Source: Nannobrachium achirus | Lineage: Eukaryota; Chordata; Actinopteri; Myctophiformes; Myctophidae | Reading direction: 5' to 3' | DNA length: 64,000 nt | Assembly (NCBI GenBank): GCA_963921795.1 | Contig: OY997642.1 | Location: 29,473,154-29,537,153 of the forward strand | In this document: in pieces, positions 1 through 17,269 of the stretch | Layout: the number at the start of each line of letters is the position of its first letter | Position numbering within the stretch: position 1 is the stretch's first letter | Position numbers and translations under genes: made by a program | Notes under the pieces: model-generated | Seen by the model: the letters and a program-made list of their open reading frames with translations, nothing else | What the model was told of the DNA's origin: nothing | The model's database searches: none

Positions 1-1108
1 TCAGTGCAGGGGGACAACCTCGTCTCATGCAGGTGAAACTGTCTGTCTGTCTGTCTGTCTATCTGTGTAGCCGTCTAGAAATGAATTGCATTAGTTCTGA
101 GAATTATGTATCATGGTATCTATCTATATGATACACGGTAAATCCTGATGTAAAAACACAAAGTTGAAGCTGAGGTAAACAAACAAACAAAACATCCTGG
201 TATCTTTGTCTTCCTGTCTTCAGTTCTTCAATGCAGTTTGAGCATGGAAGAGTTCCCTTTGAATCAAAAGTACAGCTGCATGCATACCTAGATCTTCAGT
301 GAAATGAGCAGCAGTGCATACCAAGTAGAAAATGTTCCCGCTGTGTGTGAATAAGTGTATTGTGAAGCATGCTGCCATGTTGGAGAGCGTGTGGCTCTTT
401 CCCTCTACAGCAATGTTCCCTCGATGCTGGCTTGATTCGGTAAGGTGGAGATGAGGAGATCTCAATCTGTGGGCTGCTGCTTTTGCTATTATTTGGCAAC
501 CAAGCCGCAATAGGTTTTGACCTAGTTTCACACGATGGAAACCTAACTGGGTTTATTTATTTATTTTCACCACTTTTTATTGGTGCAAAAATGAATTATC
601 ATGATATGAGAGATTTCTTTTCTCTTTTTGTTGTGTTGCTTTCAGTATTTACAGTACTTTGCTGCGTGTCTGAACTCACCCCTGCAAGCCACATGGCGTT
701 ATGATAACGTACTCCGGTGACTCTGGTGACGTTCAGAACTAGGCCAGATCACAGCCCATATGGGGATGATCTTGACGTCATTACCAGGACATCATATGGA
801 CTTTTTTGTTTGACAGGAATATTGTTATTGTTTGTAATGTTAGTTGGTCGCTCTGGGTAGCTCACTATAACATACCGAAGTCTGACAACCACACCCCCTG
901 TGTGACTGAAATGTTTTCACATAGACCATTTTTATCATGTAATATGAGAAGTGTGTTCCTAAGAGGAGAAAAATGACTCCAGCGATTATTTTATTCATGA
1001 TAAAACTAATGGTGGAAAAGTACCAATTTATTCAAGGAGTAAGAAAATAAAGGGACACCTACAAAACAAGTACAATTATCAGGCTTAGATAATTCCCCAT
1101 TACACATG

Positions 1109-1190
<82 letters not shown>

Positions 1191-1231
1191 CAGGCTATTT
1201 ATAATCTAACGACCGTATACATTTGTTTCAG
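1..1231 (+). other. plppr4: plppr4 intron, 3' part
   Basis: No coding exon is recognisable here. The stretch starts with a short TCTG tract (about 41-62) and contains a long AC tract at 1111-1188. The polypyrimidine and AG of the acceptor for the first visible plppr4 exon lie at 1222-1231. An in-frame stop (TAA, 1202-1204) shows that the exon does not extend left. Confidence 0.6.
1111..1188. repeat. (AC)n microsatellite
   Basis: About 39 uninterrupted AC units ending 43 bp upstream of the plppr4 exon acceptor. Confidence 0.97.
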
Positions 1232-1388
1232 GTGATAGCCTTGTCCAAGCAGCAGGGTCTGCTCCACTCCCCACGGTCGGAGGATGGTAACAGCACTGTT
1301 AGCTGTAGTGGATCCATCCGCTACCGAGCCCTGACAGACCAGGAGGACCCCTCCCCACCCACCTCCACCACAGGAGCAACAACAGGAG
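1232..1388 (+). CDS. plppr4: plppr4 penultimate coding exon
   Basis: The exon is bounded by TTTGTTTCAG at 1222-1231 and a GTGGGT donor at 1389. It encodes 52 codons plus one base, starting VIALSKQQGLLHSP and including VSCSGSIRYRALTDQE. This matches what I recall of the cytoplasmic C-terminal tail of PLPPR4/PRG-1 (a GSIRYKTLTDHE-like stretch). The phase-1 end joins the next exon at 7060 to give a continuous GGGLERSGSIVRVDAHPES. In mammals I recall this tail as encoded by one large last exon, so the intervening intron may be a fish feature. The catalytic-like membrane domain must lie left of the window. Confidence 0.85.
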
Positions 1389-1845
1389 GTGGGTGTCTGT
1401 GTCTCTAAACATGCTTTCATTTCCCCTTAAAAAATAATGTTTGAGAAATGTGCACTAGACCTTTGTCTCCCTTGCTGCAAAGTTGGCTTGCAGATTTACA
1501 CTTAAAGGGCATTGAAGAGGAAATACTCAAGCAGGGGGAAAGAGAGGGTAACAGATTAACACCAGTAGCTACATCTGTAGGTCAATGTACAGTACAGTAG
1601 TGGGTCTGTACGGAACAAAACAATCTTAAAGTTACATTCCAAGATAACTTTTACTTTATTTTAACCAATGTTACTCAAAGTTAATACAATATAACAGTGT
1701 TTCTCAACCTTTTTTGGGTCAGTGCCCCTCCATCCATCCATTTTTATTGATTGATTGAATACTTTATTAGACAGAAACCTAACAACACAAGGACAGTGAG
1801 ACAGACATTGGGCTAAAAGGATAACGAAAAAAGTCCTGGGGAATT

Positions 1846-1920
1846 GTGAAAATAGCCAAACTACAAGCTCACAACACCTCTCACTGTGAGGTGTTGTGAG
1901 CTTGTAGATCGGCTATTCAC
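1846..1920. repeat. 75-bp near-perfect palindromic repeat
   Basis: Left arm GTGAAAATAGCC then ACTACAAGCTCACAACACCT; right arm AGGTGTTGTGAGCTTGTAGA then TCGGCTATTCAC. It is an almost perfect inverted repeat with a loop of a few bases. This is the best example of a dispersed family with about 15 full or half copies in this window. A fragment resembling a hAT terminus (TTTCTCAACCTTTT) lies just upstream, near 1699-1735. Confidence 0.9.
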
Positions 1921-2012
1921 TATGTTTGCCTCTTTCGTACCGTACGTAATATTGCAAATGGTCACAGGGATGTCAGGCCCTGTCACAGGGATATCTGGCT
2001 TGTATAATGTCC

Positions 2013-2219
2013 ATATCATGGTCAGTATCGTGTCAGTATCATAGTCAGTATCATGGTCAGTATCATGATCAATATCATGGTCAGCATCATGTCAGTATCA
2101 TGTCTGGCTTGTATAATGTCCAGATCATGGTCAGTATCATGTCAGTATCATGGTCAATATCATGGTCAGCATCATGTCAGTATCATGGTCAGTATCATGG
2201 TCAATATCATGGTCAGTAC
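2013..2219. repeat. Minisatellite block 1 (TCATGGTCAGTA unit)
   Basis: Tandem 12-bp units TCATGGTCAGTA / TCATGGTCAATA alternate with shortened ATCATGTCAG units. Because 12 is a multiple of 3, the block stays open in several frames. The resulting proteins are artefacts. Confidence 0.95.
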
Positions 2220-2621
2220 CAGACTATAGTACTTGTCCGACTTTATTCCATCCATCTTGACAGGAATATTGTTATTGTTTGTAATGTTAGTTGAAATATA
2301 TTTTGGGACATATCTGACTAGTTATATTTATCTGGCCTCGATCGGACCCCCTCTGATTAATCCAGGACGTCCGTTTTCGTGGGCAGGATTTATGTTGGCT
2401 GAAATCAAGTGATATTCTAGGCCAGATCTGACTAGTCATGGTTTGACTTGATCTGGCCCCAATCGAGACGTCACTGATTGGTCCAGGCCCTGACCGTGCT
2501 TGCTGGGACAGCTAGAAGGGAGGTTGAGATAATCTGAGAGCATGCTGCAGGAGTCTTGTGTCAACACTTATATCTCAAACAACTCCCATGGAGCTCTTTA
2601 GTACCGTAACTAAAAGTATAG

Positions 2622-3477
2622 CATCATGTCAGTATCATGGTCAATATTATGGTCAGCATCATGTCAGTATCATGGTCAATATCATGGTCAGTATCATGGT
2701 CAGTATCATGGTCAATATCATGGTCAGTATCATGGTCAATATCATGGTCAGCATCATGTCAGTATCATGGTTAATATTATGGTCAGCATCATGTCAGTAT
2801 CATGGTCAATATTATGGTCAGCATCATGTCAGTATCATGGTTAATATTATGGTCAGCATCATGTCAGTATCATGGTTAATATTATGGTCAGCGTCATGTC
2901 AGTATCATGGTCAATATTATGGTCAGCATCATGTCAGTATCATGGTTAATATCATGTCAGTATCATGGTCAATATCATGGTCAGTATCATGGTCAGTATC
3001 ATGGTCAATATCATGGTCAGTATCATGGTCAATATCATGGTCAGCATCATGTCAGTATCATGGTTAATATTATGGTCAGCATCATGTCAGTATCATGGTC
3101 AATATCATGGTCAGTATCATGGTCAGTATCATGGTCAATATCATGGTCAGTATCATGGTCAGTATCATGGTCAGCATCATGTCAGTATCATGGTCAATAT
3201 CATGGTCAGCATCACGTCAGTATCATGGTTAATATTATGGTCAGCATCACGTCAGTATCATGGTTAATATTATGGTCAGCATCATGTCAGTATCATGGTT
3301 AATATTATGGTCAGCATCATGTCAGTATCATGGTCAATATTATGGTCAGCATCATGTCAGTATCATGGTTAATATTATGGTCAGCATCATGTCAGTATCA
3401 TGGTTAATATTATGGTCAGCATCATGTCAGTATCATGGTTAATATTATGGTCAGCATCATGTCAGTATCACGGTTAA
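2622..3477. repeat. Minisatellite block 2
   Basis: The largest block. Higher-order units of about 34-35 bp combine GTCAGTATCATGG, TTAATATTATGG (or a CAATATTATGG variant) and TCAGCATCAT. The TTAA-containing units supply the target site of the insertion at 3478. Confidence 0.95.
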
Positions 3478-4155
3478 CTCATACAGTGCCATCCGGCCAC
3501 AAGGGGCGCTAGAGTGCCAGAAATGTATCCATAGACCTTCATTATAGCTTTCGTTGACCCTCCCCCAACTGGCTTGTGTTTTCACTCCAGTCAATGCTAT
3601 GGAGGACGAGAGGAGGAAGCTAGCTGACACGTAGCCAAAATGCTAACCCATTTAGAAGCGCGATCGAAAGCTATTTCAGCCGCAAAAAACGTTCTCTTTG
3701 GGTCTGGGAACACAATCCGGAGAAAATCCTGTCTAAAGATGTGATTTATTATTGGAGTGGGCGGCGCGATGCGGCCGTTAGCGCGAATACGGCCCGTGGA
3801 TGGCCGAGTCTAAGTCCCGGGCATGGATGGACGTTTAGACCGGGGCTTCGTTGAGGCCTCCGATAAAATAATTCATTTCATTAAAAAAGCCGAACATGTT
3901 CGGGATAGGCACACTGGACTACGTTCCGGAAGCGGCGCTGAACATTTGGTGAACATTGGGGGGCTCAAAAATGTATTTTAAACCATTTTTAATGGAATAT
4001 ATCGTCGGACCATGTAAAATGGCTAGCTGGCTAGCGTAGGACGAGCCAGGACCACCCACGACTCTACAAGCAGCTCAGGGTAAGTCAATTAATAAAAAAG
4101 AAATTGTATTGGATTGAAATAAAGCCGAACATGTTCGGGATAGGCACAGAATGAG
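3478..4155. mobile_element. piggyBac-like non-autonomous transposon (TTAA TSD)
   Basis: A 678-bp insertion inside the minisatellite, flanked by TTAA at 3474-3477 and 4156-4159. The termini are imperfect inverted repeats: left CTCATACAGTGCCATCC, right (reverse complement) CTCATTCTGTGCCTATCC. Removing the element plus one TTAA restores a normal minisatellite unit (CGG-TTAA-TATTATGGTCAGC). A 28-bp subterminal segment containing the palindrome CCGAACATGTTCGG occurs twice (3886-3913 and 4121-4148). There is no transposase ORF. TTAA duplication is the hallmark of piggyBac, although some other superfamilies (for example Kolobok) also use it. Confidence 0.88.
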
Positions 4156-4452
4156 TTAATATTATGGTCAGCATCATGTCAGTATCATGGTTAATATTAT
4201 GGCCAGCATCATGTCAGTATCATGGTTAATATTATGGTCAGCATCATGTCAGTATCATGGTTAATATTATGGTCAGCATCATGTCAGTATCATGGTTAAT
4301 ATTATGGTCAGCATCATGTCAGTATCATGGTCAATATTATGGTCAGCATCATGTCAGTATCATGGTTAATATTATGGTCAGCATCATGTCAGTATCATGG
4401 TCAATATCATGGTCAGCATCATGTCAGTATCATGGTCTATATCATGGTCAGT
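4156..4452. repeat. Minisatellite block 2, right part
   Basis: Continuation of the TTAATATTATGGTCAGCATC array after the inserted transposon. It ends near the unique sequence GTACCAGACGATAGTACTTG, which also follows block 1 (about 2215), so the whole block with its flank looks duplicated. Confidence 0.93.
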
Positions 4453-4526
4453 ACCAGACGATAGTACTTGTCCGACTTTATTCCATCCATCTTTCCATCC
4501 ATCCATCTTTATTTTGCTGCACAGTT

Positions 4527-4968
4527 CTGGTACCAGGCACTTGGGCCATATGTCAAATCAACTGGCTTCATTGGGACAAGTCTGCTTTGAGATTTAGTTT
4601 AATTTATATAAATGTAAATTTTGTGAATTAATTTGCTCCATTGATTTGAATAGGAAAATTCAAAAATGTAATGTCTCCCAAATATGGATATGACTGACAT
4701 CGTAGATGTCTGATGTCATGGACCACATGAGACTGACACAGTATGTCCATATATGGGCATTCCAAGGTATGGGCTTAATATTGATGACATCAGGGATCTC
4801 CATATATGGCCATAAAATGGACCATATATGACCATTCATTTATTAGTTACAGTAATACATTTTCCCCATTGACTTGGAACGGGGAAAATTCAAATGGTAA
4901 GACGGAATTAATTTGCAAGTGCGACTCGCGTCACAGCAACCACACTTGCAATTTCCAATTGCATCTTT
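4527..4968. repeat. Dispersed ATATGG-type repeat, copy 1
   Basis: Contains GGCTTAATATTGATGACATC, CTCCATATATGGCCATAAAA, a CCCCATTGACTTG segment and a terminal GCAAGTGCGACTCGCGTCAC. The same order is found in inverse orientation at about 26,768-27,436, and part of it at about 62,870-63,390. No coding capacity. The class is unknown to me. Confidence 0.75.
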
Positions 4969-4973
4969 CTAGT

Positions 4974-5145
4974 TGTCAGTATCATGGTCAGTATCATCAC
5001 GTCAGTATCATGGTCAGTATCATGGTCAGTATCATCACGTCAGTATCATGATCAGGATCATTTCATTATCAGGACATTATCATCATGTCAGTATCATGCT
5101 CAGTTTCAGGCCAGTATGATGTCAGTACCACGTCAGCATCATGTT
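4974..5145. repeat. Minisatellite block 3 (degenerate)
   Basis: Units of GTCAGTATCATGG mixed with CATCACGTCAGTATCATG variants that decay towards the right. Confidence 0.85.
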
Positions 5146-5636
5146 ACCATGGTAGCATGCTATAATGATAACAAGTTACCATGACAGCCCTGTGACAGCT
5201 CTGTCAAGTCACATCTTCATGCCAATGTGTCAGCCTGTAGATGTGTTCTTTTCATCAAGCAACAAAGTTGTACAGTGGAGTATAAATTAGGCTTCAGTAG
5301 CCTTTCTAGACTCCACCTACAAAACCCATTCAACACTTACAAAGAAAGAGAAATGTCGACCATGGTGTAGGTAGGGTAGGACACCTACTGTACTGGCTGA
5401 CAAGGTTAATAAAGTTATTTGAAGAAGGTGGCGCACCGTAATTGATACCACCATCTTAATTTAGTTTGGACATCTCTCTCTGTTTGGATAGTGACCCAAC
5501 AGGCATAATACGTATAGCTTGTATAATTATTATAATTTCTTTGTCCAATTTGACCGCTGTTGCTCACAACCATATTGCAATATTTAAACATTTGTTTCAA
5601 TTGTATTAATGTATTCAGTCACGTCACACTTTTGCC
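5146..5636. other. Intronic, nothing recognised
   Basis: AT-rich intron sequence between minisatellite block 3 and the next repeat. No exon, RNA gene or repeat boundary was recognised. Confidence 0.5.
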
Positions 5637-5864
5637 CTACTCATATCTCTGCCACCATTGCTCCTATCCATGCCAAACTTTGCACACACACTCCTTGGCT
5701 GCCAAACCACAACCTCATTTCTCACATGGTCCTCTTCTAGCCCCACCATGAGGCCGATTCTTGCAAAACCCATTTTTGGACACTGCTCCTACAAATTTTG
5801 CCCTAAGATCACGCAAATCGGTACACAGTATGTCTACACTCATGTCATCCACATGGATCTGTCC

Positions 5865-6254
5865 AAGCCTTACATTAAGACGCATTCTGCCGAGACTTTC
5901 GCATTGTGACGTTGGGGCGACGGCAGAAGCGTCTTACCGACTTGTCAGACAGGTCGTGGGCATGGTCGGCAAAACTGCAATTGCGGCTCTACACAAGCAC
6001 AAATGCGAAATATAGCACACCGCAGAAGTTCTGCAAGATGTATGCGACTTCTGCGGAAGCCTTGTTTAATGTATTAGTCCGTATTTTTGAGCGGTGGTTA
6101 CACCGTCTCCTATACGTGGCCGTGTGTGTATGTGTGTGTGCGTGTGTGTCTGTATGTAGCCTGCAGGCCTGCAGTACCTTTTATGACCACACATGTTAAG
6201 GGAGGGGCGCTGTTGTTCAGGCCAGGCCAGACCAGGCACACACACACACACGCA

Positions 6255-6294
<40 letters not shown>

Positions 6295-6816
6295 GGGGAA
6301 GGGGGGGGGGGGGGGTAAACCACCGCTCAGTTCACACGGGTGTGATTTTTAGAATAAAATTAGTTTTTACAAAGTGTACTGCTTTTCCTCGTTTGCTACA
6401 ATGTTAGCTGCAACAGCGCCCGTTGGTGGCTGGGAAGCATTATTGTGCATTCTTCCGTATACACATACGTCATGTCCTTGTATGAGCGAATGGGGTAATG
6501 GATGAACGTCACGTGATAAGTGCAGCCATGTTTAACCAAACCAGTGATGCTCGATTTGGAATCGACACACACTTAGTAAAAACTCATTTTATTTAAAAAT
6601 ACGGACTAATACATTAAACAAGGCTTCCGCAGAAGTCGCATACATCTTGCAGAACTTTTGCGGTGTGCTATATTTTGCATTTGTGCTTGTGTAGAGCCAC
6701 AATTGCAGTTTTGACGACCATGCCCCCGACCTGTCTGACAAGTCTGTAAGACGCTCCTGCAGCCGTCCCACGTCACAATGCGGAAGTCACTGCAGGGACG
6801 TCTTAATGTAAGGCTA
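5865..6816. mobile_element. Foldback element with ~220-bp TIRs and 9-bp TSD
   Basis: The arms at about 5865-6087 and 6595-6816 are inverted copies (left starts AAGCCTTACATTAAGACG; right, reversed, starts TAGCCTTACATTAAGACG). GATCTGTCC flanks it on both sides (5856-5864, 6817-6825), and the uninterrupted site is visible at about 6943-6960. A 9-bp TSD with long TIRs suggests a Mutator-like MITE. It carries another element in its loop and no transposase. Confidence 0.8.
6088..6329. mobile_element. Microsatellite-bearing MITE-like element, copy 1
   Basis: Bounded by TGAGCGGTGGTT (6088-6099) and its inverse AACCACCGCTCA (6318-6329). Inside are CTCCTATACGTGGCCGTGTG, a TGTAGCCTGCAG stretch, GGGAGGGGCGCTGTTGTTCAGG and an expanded CA tract. 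A second copy is at 17,723-18,049. The right flank shares GTTCACA..GTGTGATTTTTA with that copy, so the real boundary may be farther right. Confidence 0.75.
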
Positions 6817-7059
6817 GATCTGTCCCATATAGCGCCACCATTAGGCCGATTCTTTCAGACACATTTTTGGACACTGCTCCTACAAATGTTGCCCTAAAAT
6901 CACGTAAAGCGGTACACAGTATGTCTACAGTCATGTCATCAACATGGATCTGTCCCATTCAGCGCCACCATCAGGCCGATTTTTACATGCAACCTGACAG
7001 TTGCTTATCTCCCGATTAGGGAGTCTTATTGGTATTAATGTAAATGTATTATTATTCAG

Positions 7060-8003
7060 GAGGGGGTTTGGAGCGGAGTGGCAGTATAGTGCGTGTGGAC
7101 GCCCACCCTGAGTCCCGACAACACAGACCACCGGTGGTTAAACCACCCAGCACGGATGGCAGCGGCTCGTGGCGCTGGAAACCTCCGGATCAGCGCGCGT
7201 CTCTCCGCGGGTCAGCCTTTGCCCTCAACGACCTCAACAGACACACAGACAGCCCAGATTCACTGCGGGACGGAGGCGTGGCGGACGGCCGGAGGAGCGT
7301 CACGGGCTTTGAGACGGAGAGCGACGGAGGCGGAGGAGACGGGGACGGAGGAGGAGGTGTATACAGCAACCATCCTCATGTGGTGCATCCCCTGCATCCC
7401 TTACACCCCAACAACCCCCACCACAACAACATGCTGAACCCCGCCAACTTCAACACTCCTCACCCCAATCCCAACAAGCCCGCCTCGCCCTTTTCCCCGA
7501 GCTCGTCCTTCGCCCCTCCGTTCCACCCCCACCCCCAGGCCGTCACCACCATCAGGGTCACCCCGGTGGAGGGGGCGGGCGCCGGCAGCGACGCGGGCTC
7601 CGACAGCCAGTCGGCGGCCTCGTCCAGCCGCGAGTCCACCCTGAGGAGGCAGGGCGGCGGCGGCAACGTGGCGCTGTGCACCGACCGCGGGCCCAGCCCC
7701 GACCCGCACCACAGCCACAGACTCTATGACAACGGCAACGACAATGTGAACCATTACTATGACAACCCCAACCCCCCAAGCCGTTTCCAAGACAATCCCA
7801 ATCACCCCAACAGCCGTTTCCAAGACAATACCGTTCACCCCAACAGCCGTTTCCAAGACAATACCGCTCACCCCAACAGGCAGTTCTATGGCCGACCAGG
7901 CCCCACCCCTCCCCCTACCCTGCCCCGGCCTATTCTGACTCACACCCCACCGCCGACCCTTGGTTTGGCCTATAAGGAGTGGCATGGTGCTGAATTGAAA
8001 TAG
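7060..8003 (+). CDS. plppr4: plppr4 last coding exon: phospholipid phosphatase-related protein 4 tail
   Basis: The exon starts after TTATTCAG (AG at 7058-7059) in phase 1 and ends at the TAG at 8001-8003. It encodes about 314 residues of the cytoplasmic tail. Diagnostic blocks are SGSIVRVDAHPES, GSGSWRWKPPDQR, ALNDLNRHTDSPDSLRDG, TTIRVTPVEG and SSSRESTLRR, which agree with my recollection of the PLPPR4 C-terminus. PLPPR4 is a six-pass neuronal membrane protein related to lipid phosphate phosphatases; in mammals it modulates lysophosphatidate signalling at excitatory synapses. Fish-specific oddities are a Gly/Asp-rich insert, a His/Pro/Asn-rich stretch and a three-fold repeat around SRFQDNT. 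The CDS is GC-rich compared with its surroundings. Paralogue (a or b) not determined. Confidence 0.9.
7775..7880 (+). repeat. plppr4: In-frame 39-bp coding tandem repeat in plppr4
   Basis: Three copies of a unit encoding about 13 residues (NPPSRFQDN, HPNSRFQDN, HPNSRFQDN), with a degenerate fourth (HPNRQF). The units are nearly identical at the DNA level (AGCCGTTTCCAAGACAAT), which points to recent expansion. Confidence 0.85.
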
Positions 8004-8250
8004 AATTAATTTAAACAGGCCAGTTGTTTTGAGCCTCTCCTCTCTTCTTAACATTACAAGTAATTTAGCCACATAAACGAGCCCATATCCTTGGGGCTAT
8101 AGGCAATGTCATCTTTACTTGGCCAACGAGCTGCCAACTGGTTTGGAAGTCAACAATTTAGTCACGTACCCTGGAGCTAGGGCTAATTTGTTTAAGAAAA
8201 TAGGCGGTGGAGTGACCACAGCCTAATTTAGTGTGCCTCTGCCTCGCATC
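8004..8250 (+). other. plppr4: plppr4 3' UTR, proximal part
   Basis: Follows the stop codon. I found no canonical AATAAA on the plus strand between 8004 and about 10,400, so the poly(A) site is unresolved. The UTR may run through the microsatellite at 8251. Confidence 0.5.
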
Positions 8251-8294
<44 letters not shown>

Positions 8295-8306
8295 ACGCAC
8301 GCACGC

Positions 8307-8384
<78 letters not shown>

Positions 8385-8388
8385 ACAG
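8251..8388. repeat. Compound (CTAT)n-(AC)n microsatellite
   Basis: (CTAT)11 at 8251-8294, then ACGC units and a long AC tract to about 8388. Confidence 0.95.
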
Positions 8389-15717
<7,329 letters not shown>

Positions 15718-16137
15718 GCGTGCAGTGTGGTGGATTTTAGTCTTGTTTACAATCCCTTTATTATTCGTCCTTTGTAGCTGTTTCACTCTTTCCTACTGTA
15801 TCTGTGTATAAAGTTGCAATTAAAAAATATATTCTATATAAAATGATTGATCTTCTTTTTTTTTATGTATTCTTACAATGTATGCACGGGACCAAATCTG
15901 AAATGAACGGCCTGTGTGATATTAGATTACCTACTGTATACTTTTAAACCACATCCACCGGGTTGCCGCACCCAATAACAATGGTTCTGCTTAAAACATG
16001 GCGAAAACGCAAGCCGGTTCGAGGCCGGTTCTGGGAAAGCACCAAGGTTCCAAGAGTCTAGAACGGAACCACTAGAAAGTTATTTTGATGTAAAAGGGGC
16101 ATAGTGTTTTTACCAGATTCAAAGACCTGGGACACTA

Positions 16138-16324
16138 GGGGCGCCCGCTGGAATGGTGGTCAAGGCGCATACCACATACTATGCTATGATGCCTGCTGGC
16201 GTTGCCGGTTCAATTCCCGTTCCGGACGACCTTTGCCACATGTTTGCCCCTTCTCTCCCCATTTCCTGTCAGTCTACTATCCTATCAAATAAAGGCATAA
16301 AAAGCCCAAAAACAAAGAAAGAAA
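16138..16324 (+). mobile_element. tRNA-derived SINE, copy A
   Basis: Flanked by a perfect 17-bp TSD, AAAGACCTGGGACACTA, at 16,121-16,137 and 16,325-16,341. The head has a tRNA-like B box (GGTTCAATTCC). The tail contains TTTCCTGTCAGTCTACTATC and AATAAAGGCATAAAAAGCCC and ends A-rich. The intact TSD implies a recent LINE-mediated insertion. Related copy at 26,893-27,090 and a tail fragment at 39,530-39,618. Confidence 0.92.
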
Positions 16325-16341
16325 AAAGACCTGGGACACTA

Positions 16342-17045
16342 TATTGTATTTAAAATCAACAACTTGTCAAAAATGGTTAGTCACACAAGTAGGCCTACAC
16401 AATAACTAAATGTCAAATAATTAGTCCCACAGCTAGGTATACCCTAATGCTAAAATGCAACAATCGGCTTATGGGCTCCCTGGGGTAACTGGACAACAGG
16501 AGCGTCTGCCCAATAGACCTCATTCATGGACAGTCATTTGGGATCAATATAAGTAGGAAAATGAGCCTAGAATGTTATTTAGTGCAGAGTTGTACTTTAA
16601 CAGCACAGAAACATCTATCTGAACTTAAGACATTAAATGGCTAAGATATCATTATTCTCTTGTTAAATTACTAGCAACATAATTAACTAGAAAGTTCAGC
16701 TCCACAATGCGTACTGTAGACCTATATCTCCGCCAGGCCAGGTGGCCTACCCAGGGCTGTGGGTCATGGGTTGCAGGCAGCAGAGCAGTCACGACCCAAG
16801 GAAGCTGAGGTGGTGAAAAGCCTTTCTGTGACATATGGTTCAACTTTTTGAAATTTGTTGTGAAAGTGGTTTTATCCTTTAAACACATATCCCTTTGTCT
16901 CCTTCAGTTACCTCCTTTTTCTTCTTTACCCGATCTCCACATGTCCAATCTGATTGTTTCTAGCATTTGTTATTCAGCCATGTGCCTGTAGGGAACTACA
17001 GCTTACTTTTGACACCAGCTTCACACACATTTCTTGGTGGGAAGT
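16342..17045. other. Intergenic, nothing recognised
   Basis: No repeat boundary, exon or RNA gene identified between the two SINEs. Confidence 0.5.
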
Positions 17046-17220
17046 GGTTCAGGAGGTAAAGTAGCCGCTCGGGAATCCGAAGGTCCCAATTCAATATCCA
17101 TCTCACTTAACCCCTAACTGCTCCTGATAAGCTGATTGGTGGTTTCCTCTGTTGCGAATGAGTGTGTGAATGTAATGCAAATTTTAAAGCACTTTGGATA
17201 CAGGTGCTACATAAATGTAG
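17046..17220 (+). mobile_element. tRNA-derived SINE, second family
   Basis: A-box-like GTTCAGGAGGTAAAGTAG, a degenerate B box (CAATTCAATATCC), CTTAACCCCTAACTGCTCCT, and the tail AAAGCACTTTGGATACAGGT followed by CTACATAAATG. This is the typical layout of a widespread teleost SINE tail. Another member lies on the minus strand at 25,655-25,780. Confidence 0.75.
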
Positions 17221-17269
17221 TATAACATTTCTTTCAGAGTAACCACTTTCAACTTGACGTGTTGTGAGC

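Larger units (their letters stand above)
5637..7030. repeat. Dispersed repeat hosting nested elements
   Basis: A repeat recognised by CACCATGAGGCCGATTCT, a GGACACTGCTCCTAC stretch and CTCCCGATTAGGGAGTC. About 120 bp of it occurs twice (5738-5860 and 6835-6960). The same family occurs inverted at 30,005-30,260 and as a weaker relative near 44,330-44,570. A 952-bp foldback element (5865-6816) sits inside it. Confidence 0.7.
1389..7059 (+). other. plppr4: plppr4 last intron (repeat-filled)
   Basis: A 5.67-kb intron with a GTGGGT donor and a TTATTCAG acceptor. Almost all of it is repeats: a 75-bp palindrome, minisatellite blocks, a piggyBac-like insertion, an ATATGG-type dispersed repeat, and a composite of foldback and microsatellite-bearing elements that ends about 30 bp from the acceptor. 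Confidence 0.8.

Noticed and set aside
2622-3477. Regular repeats resembling a CRISPR array
   Set aside because: Units are contiguous with no unique spacers, in a eukaryotic intron.
2007-4631. Open frames with HGQYHGQYHGQ / MVSIMVNIM repeats
   Set aside because: Translation of a 12-bp-based minisatellite whose period is a multiple of three. No gene context.
5415-5600. Short open frames of 60-100 codons throughout intergenic and intronic DNA
   Set aside because: Expected by chance; no homology, splice or codon signal.
7401-8072. 223-codon open frame on the minus strand opposite the plppr4 exon
   Set aside because: Shadow of the GC-rich plppr4 coding exon. Splice phase and homology support the plus strand.
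16138-16230. Possible tRNA gene (A/B boxes)
   Set aside because: The boxes belong to a SINE head with a 17-bp TSD and a SINE tail; the cloverleaf is not intact.
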